NCBI GenBank assembly: GCA_946479855.1
Contig: CAMLHL010000025.1
Coordinates: 1-34,565 of the forward strand
Direction: 5' to 3'
DNA: 34,565 bases
Source: an uncultured Pseudomonadota bacterium
GTDB taxonomy: Bacteria; Pseudomonadota; Gammaproteobacteria; Burkholderiales; Rhodocyclaceae
In this document: positions 32,585 to 34,565 of the stretch, one piece after another
Position numbering within the stretch: position 1 is the stretch's first letter
How the letters are laid out: every line of letters begins with the position of its first letter
Position numbers and translations under genes: made by a program
Notes under the pieces: model-generated
What the model was told of the DNA's origin: nothing
What the model saw: the letters and a program-made list of their open reading frames with translations, nothing else
The model's database searches: none

Positions 32585-34051
32585 TCAACGCGGCAGCGTT
32601 GTCGCCCCCATCAGGAAGGCATCGACTTCGCGGGCGGCCTGGCGACCTTCGCGGATCGCCCAGACAACCAGCGACTGGCCACGCCGCACGTCGCCGGCAG
32701 CGTAAACTTTGTCGACGTTGGTCCGGTAGCAGCCTTCGCCATCGGTCGTTGCCTTGGCATTCTGACGGGCATCCTTCTCGACGCCAAAAGCCTCGAGCAG
32801 GCCGCCGACCGGGTTGGTGAAGCCCATGGCCAGAAAGGCGGCATCGCAGGGCAGTTCGAATTCCGAACCGGCGACTTCGCTCATCTTGCCGTCCTTCCAA
32901 TCGAGACGAACAGCTTTCAGCGCCTTGACGTTGCCCTTGCCGTCATCGACGAACCCCTTGGTCGCCACCGCAAAATCGCGGCTGCAACCTTCGATGTGCG
33001 ACGACGAAGTGCGCAGCTTGTACGGCCAGTACGGCCAGGTCAGTGCCGTGTTTTCATGCTCCGGCGGCATCGGCATCAGTTCGAACTGAGTGACCGAGGC
33101 GGCACCGTGACGGTTGGAGGTGCCGACGCAGTCGGAGCCGGTATCGCCACCACCGATGACAATGACGTGCTTGCCCTTGACGTTGATCGGATTGGCCTTG
33201 CCCTGCTGGACTTCCTTGTTCTGCGGAATCAGGAATTCGAGGGCCGCATGGATTCCCTTCAGCTCGCGGCCCGGCACCGGCAGGTCGCGCGGCACTTCGG
33301 AACCGGCGGCGAGAATCACCGCATCGAAATCCTTCTTCAGTTGTTCGGCAGCCACAAACTCGGTGGCATCGTTGTTGATGCCGGCCGGTACGTTCTTGTC
33401 GCCAATCACCACCTTGGTCTTGAAGATGACGCCCTCGGCTTCCATCTGGGCGACACGGCGGTCGACCACCGATTTTTCCAGCTTGAAGTCAGGGATACCG
33501 TAGGCCAGCAGGCCGCCCAGGCGGTCACTCTTCTCGAATACCGTGACGCTGTGGCCAACGCGCGCCAGTTGCTGGGCAGCCGCCAGGCCGGCCGGGCCGG
33601 AACCGACGACGGCGACCTTCTTGCCGGTCTGGACCTTGGCCGGCTGCGGCACAACCCAGCCCGATTCCCAGCCCTTGTCGATGATGAAATGCTCGATCGA
33701 CTTGATCCCCACCGGTGCGGCATTGATGGTGAGCGTGCAGGCGGCTTCGCAAGGCGCCGGGCAGATGCGGCCCGTGAAATCCGGGAAATTGTTGGTCGAA
33801 TGCAGCACTTCCAGCGCCTGCTTCCAGTTGCCGCGATAAACCAGATCATTCCAGTCCGGAATGATGTTGTTCACCGGGCAACCGTTGGTGCAGAACGGAA
33901 TGCCGCAATCCATGCAACGCGCGCCCTGAATCTTGGCATTCTCGTCCGACAGCGCATGGACGAATTCCTTGTAATGTTTCAGGCGTTGTTCAACCGGTTC
34001 GTAGGCCTCATTGAGACGCTCGAACTCCATGAATCCAGTCGGCTTGCCCAT
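32585..34051 (-). CDS. gltD: Glutamate synthase (NADPH) small subunit
   Basis: Beta subunit of GOGAT: takes electrons from NADPH through FAD and passes them via Fe-S clusters to the large subunit for glutamate formation from glutamine and 2-oxoglutarate. 488 residues. The N-terminal cysteine groups [17 protein letters not shown] and CPAPCEAAC ligate the [4Fe-4S] clusters. The FAD Rossmann motif is [12 protein letters not shown]; the NADPH motif is [13 protein letters not shown]; and the C-terminal FAD segment is [18 protein letters not shown]. The ATG overlaps the gltB stop by one base (TAATG), so translation is coupled. It ends at a strong terminator. Confidence 0.97.
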   Translation of the reverse strand: MGKPTGFMEFERLNEAYEPVEQRLKHYKEFVHALSDENAKIQGARCMDCGIPFCTNGCPVNNIIPDWNDLVYRGNWKQALEVLHSTNNFPDFTGRICPAPCEAACTLTINAAPVGIKSIEHFIIDKGWESGWVVPQPAKVQTGKKVAVVGSGPAGLAAAQQLARVGHSVTVFEKSDRLGGLLAYGIPDFKLEKSVVDRRVAQMEAEGVIFKTKVVIGDKNVPAGINNDATEFVAAEQLKKDFDAVILAAGSEVPRDLPVPGRELKGIHAALEFLIPQNKEVQQGKANPINVKGKHVIVIGGGDTGSDCVGTSNRHGAASVTQFELMPMPPEHENTALTWPYWPYKLRTSSSHIEGCSRDFAVATKGFVDDGKGNVKALKAVRLDWKDGKMSEVAGSEFELPCDAAFLAMGFTNPVGGLLEAFGVEKDARQNAKATTDGEGCYRTNVDKVYAAGDVRRGQSLVVWAIREGRQAAREVDAFLMGATTLPR

Positions 34052-34565
34052 TATGCGGCCTCCTTCTGTGCAGCAGCGGCCATCTCGGTGAGCGCCCGCT
34101 TGTATTCGTGCGGATAGACTTTGACGAATTTCTCGCGATAGACATCCCAGTTGGCGAGAATCTTCTTGGCCGTGGCGCTACCGGTGTATTCGGCGTGACG
34201 GGTAACCAGATCCTTGAGCTGGGTTTCGTCGGCGATGCCGAGATGCAGCGGCTCGCCCGCTGCATGGCGGCTCGCCGGCAGCACCTTCTCCAGCGCCACC
34301 TGCGCCAGGTTGCAGCGCTGCTTGAAACTGCCATCCTCGTCCAGTACATAGGCGAGACCACCCGACATGCCAGCCGCGAAGTTGCGGCCGGTATCGCCGA
34401 GCACGACCACCGTGCCGCCCGTCATGTATTCGCAACCGTGGTCACCAACGCCTTCAACGACCGCGGTGCCGCCGGAATTGCGGACGCAGAATCGTTCGCC
34501 GCCGACCCCGGCGAAGAACGACTCGCCTTCGGTGGCGCCGTACATGACGGTATTGCCGACGATGA
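34051..34565 (-). CDS. gltB: Glutamate synthase (NADPH) large subunit, C-terminal part (5' end off the window)
   Basis: Only the last ~171 codons are present; the frame is open through the right edge. The segment is the C-terminal beta-helix (GXGXG) domain of GltB: repeated glycine-rich turns [20 protein letters not shown] and [20 protein letters not shown] are followed by the C-terminal helices that end with an Ala/Lys-rich tail. It directly precedes gltD with a one-base overlap. Confidence 0.96.
   Translation of the reverse strand, partial: IVGNTVMYGATEGESFFAGVGGERFCVRNSGGTAVVEGVGDHGCEYMTGGTVVVLGDTGRNFAAGMSGGLAYVLDEDGSFKQRCNLAQVALEKVLPASRHAAGEPLHLGIADETQLKDLVTRHAEYTGSATAKKILANWDVYREKFVKVYPHEYKRALTEMAAAAQKEAA

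Noticed and set aside
32420..34117. 565-residue plus-strand open frame antisense to gltD
   Set aside because: GltD on the opposite strand is full length with all cofactor motifs.

Overview
This is a GC-rich window with dense, short-gap gene packing and extensive antisense shadow ORFs. The gene content (PhaM-type PHA granule protein, lipoprotein-type LivK with LivH/LivM, MinCDE, TrmA, GltBD, several Cache-type hybrid histidine kinases) points to a betaproteobacterium, most likely of the Rhodocyclales (Dechloromonas/Azonexus-like). This is a chromosomal housekeeping-plus-signalling region. I see no insertion sequences, phage genes, tRNA or rRNA genes, or CRISPR array, and no gene-free stretch over 300 bases.

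Layout. (1) 1-3368, minus: livK-livH-livM of a branched-chain amino acid ABC importer, with livM cut by the left edge. (2) 3487-8321: an N-acyl amino acid synthase (FeeM-like)/PilZ fusion, a membrane-anchored methyltransferase, a Cache histidine kinase with a degenerate receiver, and a convergent LuxR-type response regulator whose 3' end overlaps the kinase. (3) 8411-12384: a PhaM-like granule protein, an AEC-family carrier, an NfeD/stomatin pair, an unrecognised membrane protein with a CxxC...CPxxH signature, and a small exported four-cysteine protein. (4) 12538-18900: a Cache-PAS hybrid kinase, trmA, a RhlE-type RNA helicase and a TerC-family membrane protein. (5) 19162-23940: gpmI, and divergent from it minC-minD-minE followed by a ClpX-like AAA+ ATPase that lacks the zinc-binding domain. 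(6) 24121-27759: a very large Aer-type PAS hybrid kinase with two receivers and an HPt domain. (7) 27867-34565, minus: gltB (cut by the right edge)-gltD with a terminator, then a probable operon of a three-TM winged-helix protein (YLATT-like), glmU, a small membrane protein and an EF-G paralogue with an altered GTPase centre.

How it fits together. Nutrient uptake and nitrogen assimilation (liv, gltBD), carbon storage (phaM), glycolysis (gpmI), envelope precursor supply (glmU) and division-site placement (min) sit beside three large sensor kinases. The most unusual items are the zinc-domain-less ClpX paralogue behind minE, whose start codon lies inside a perfect hairpin; the YLATT-like membrane winged-helix protein ahead of glmU; the PilZ-fused acyl synthase; the EF-G paralogue lacking the catalytic histidine; and the Aer-PAS phosphorelay kinase. 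All assignments come from reading the sequence and from remembered family features; no database search was run.
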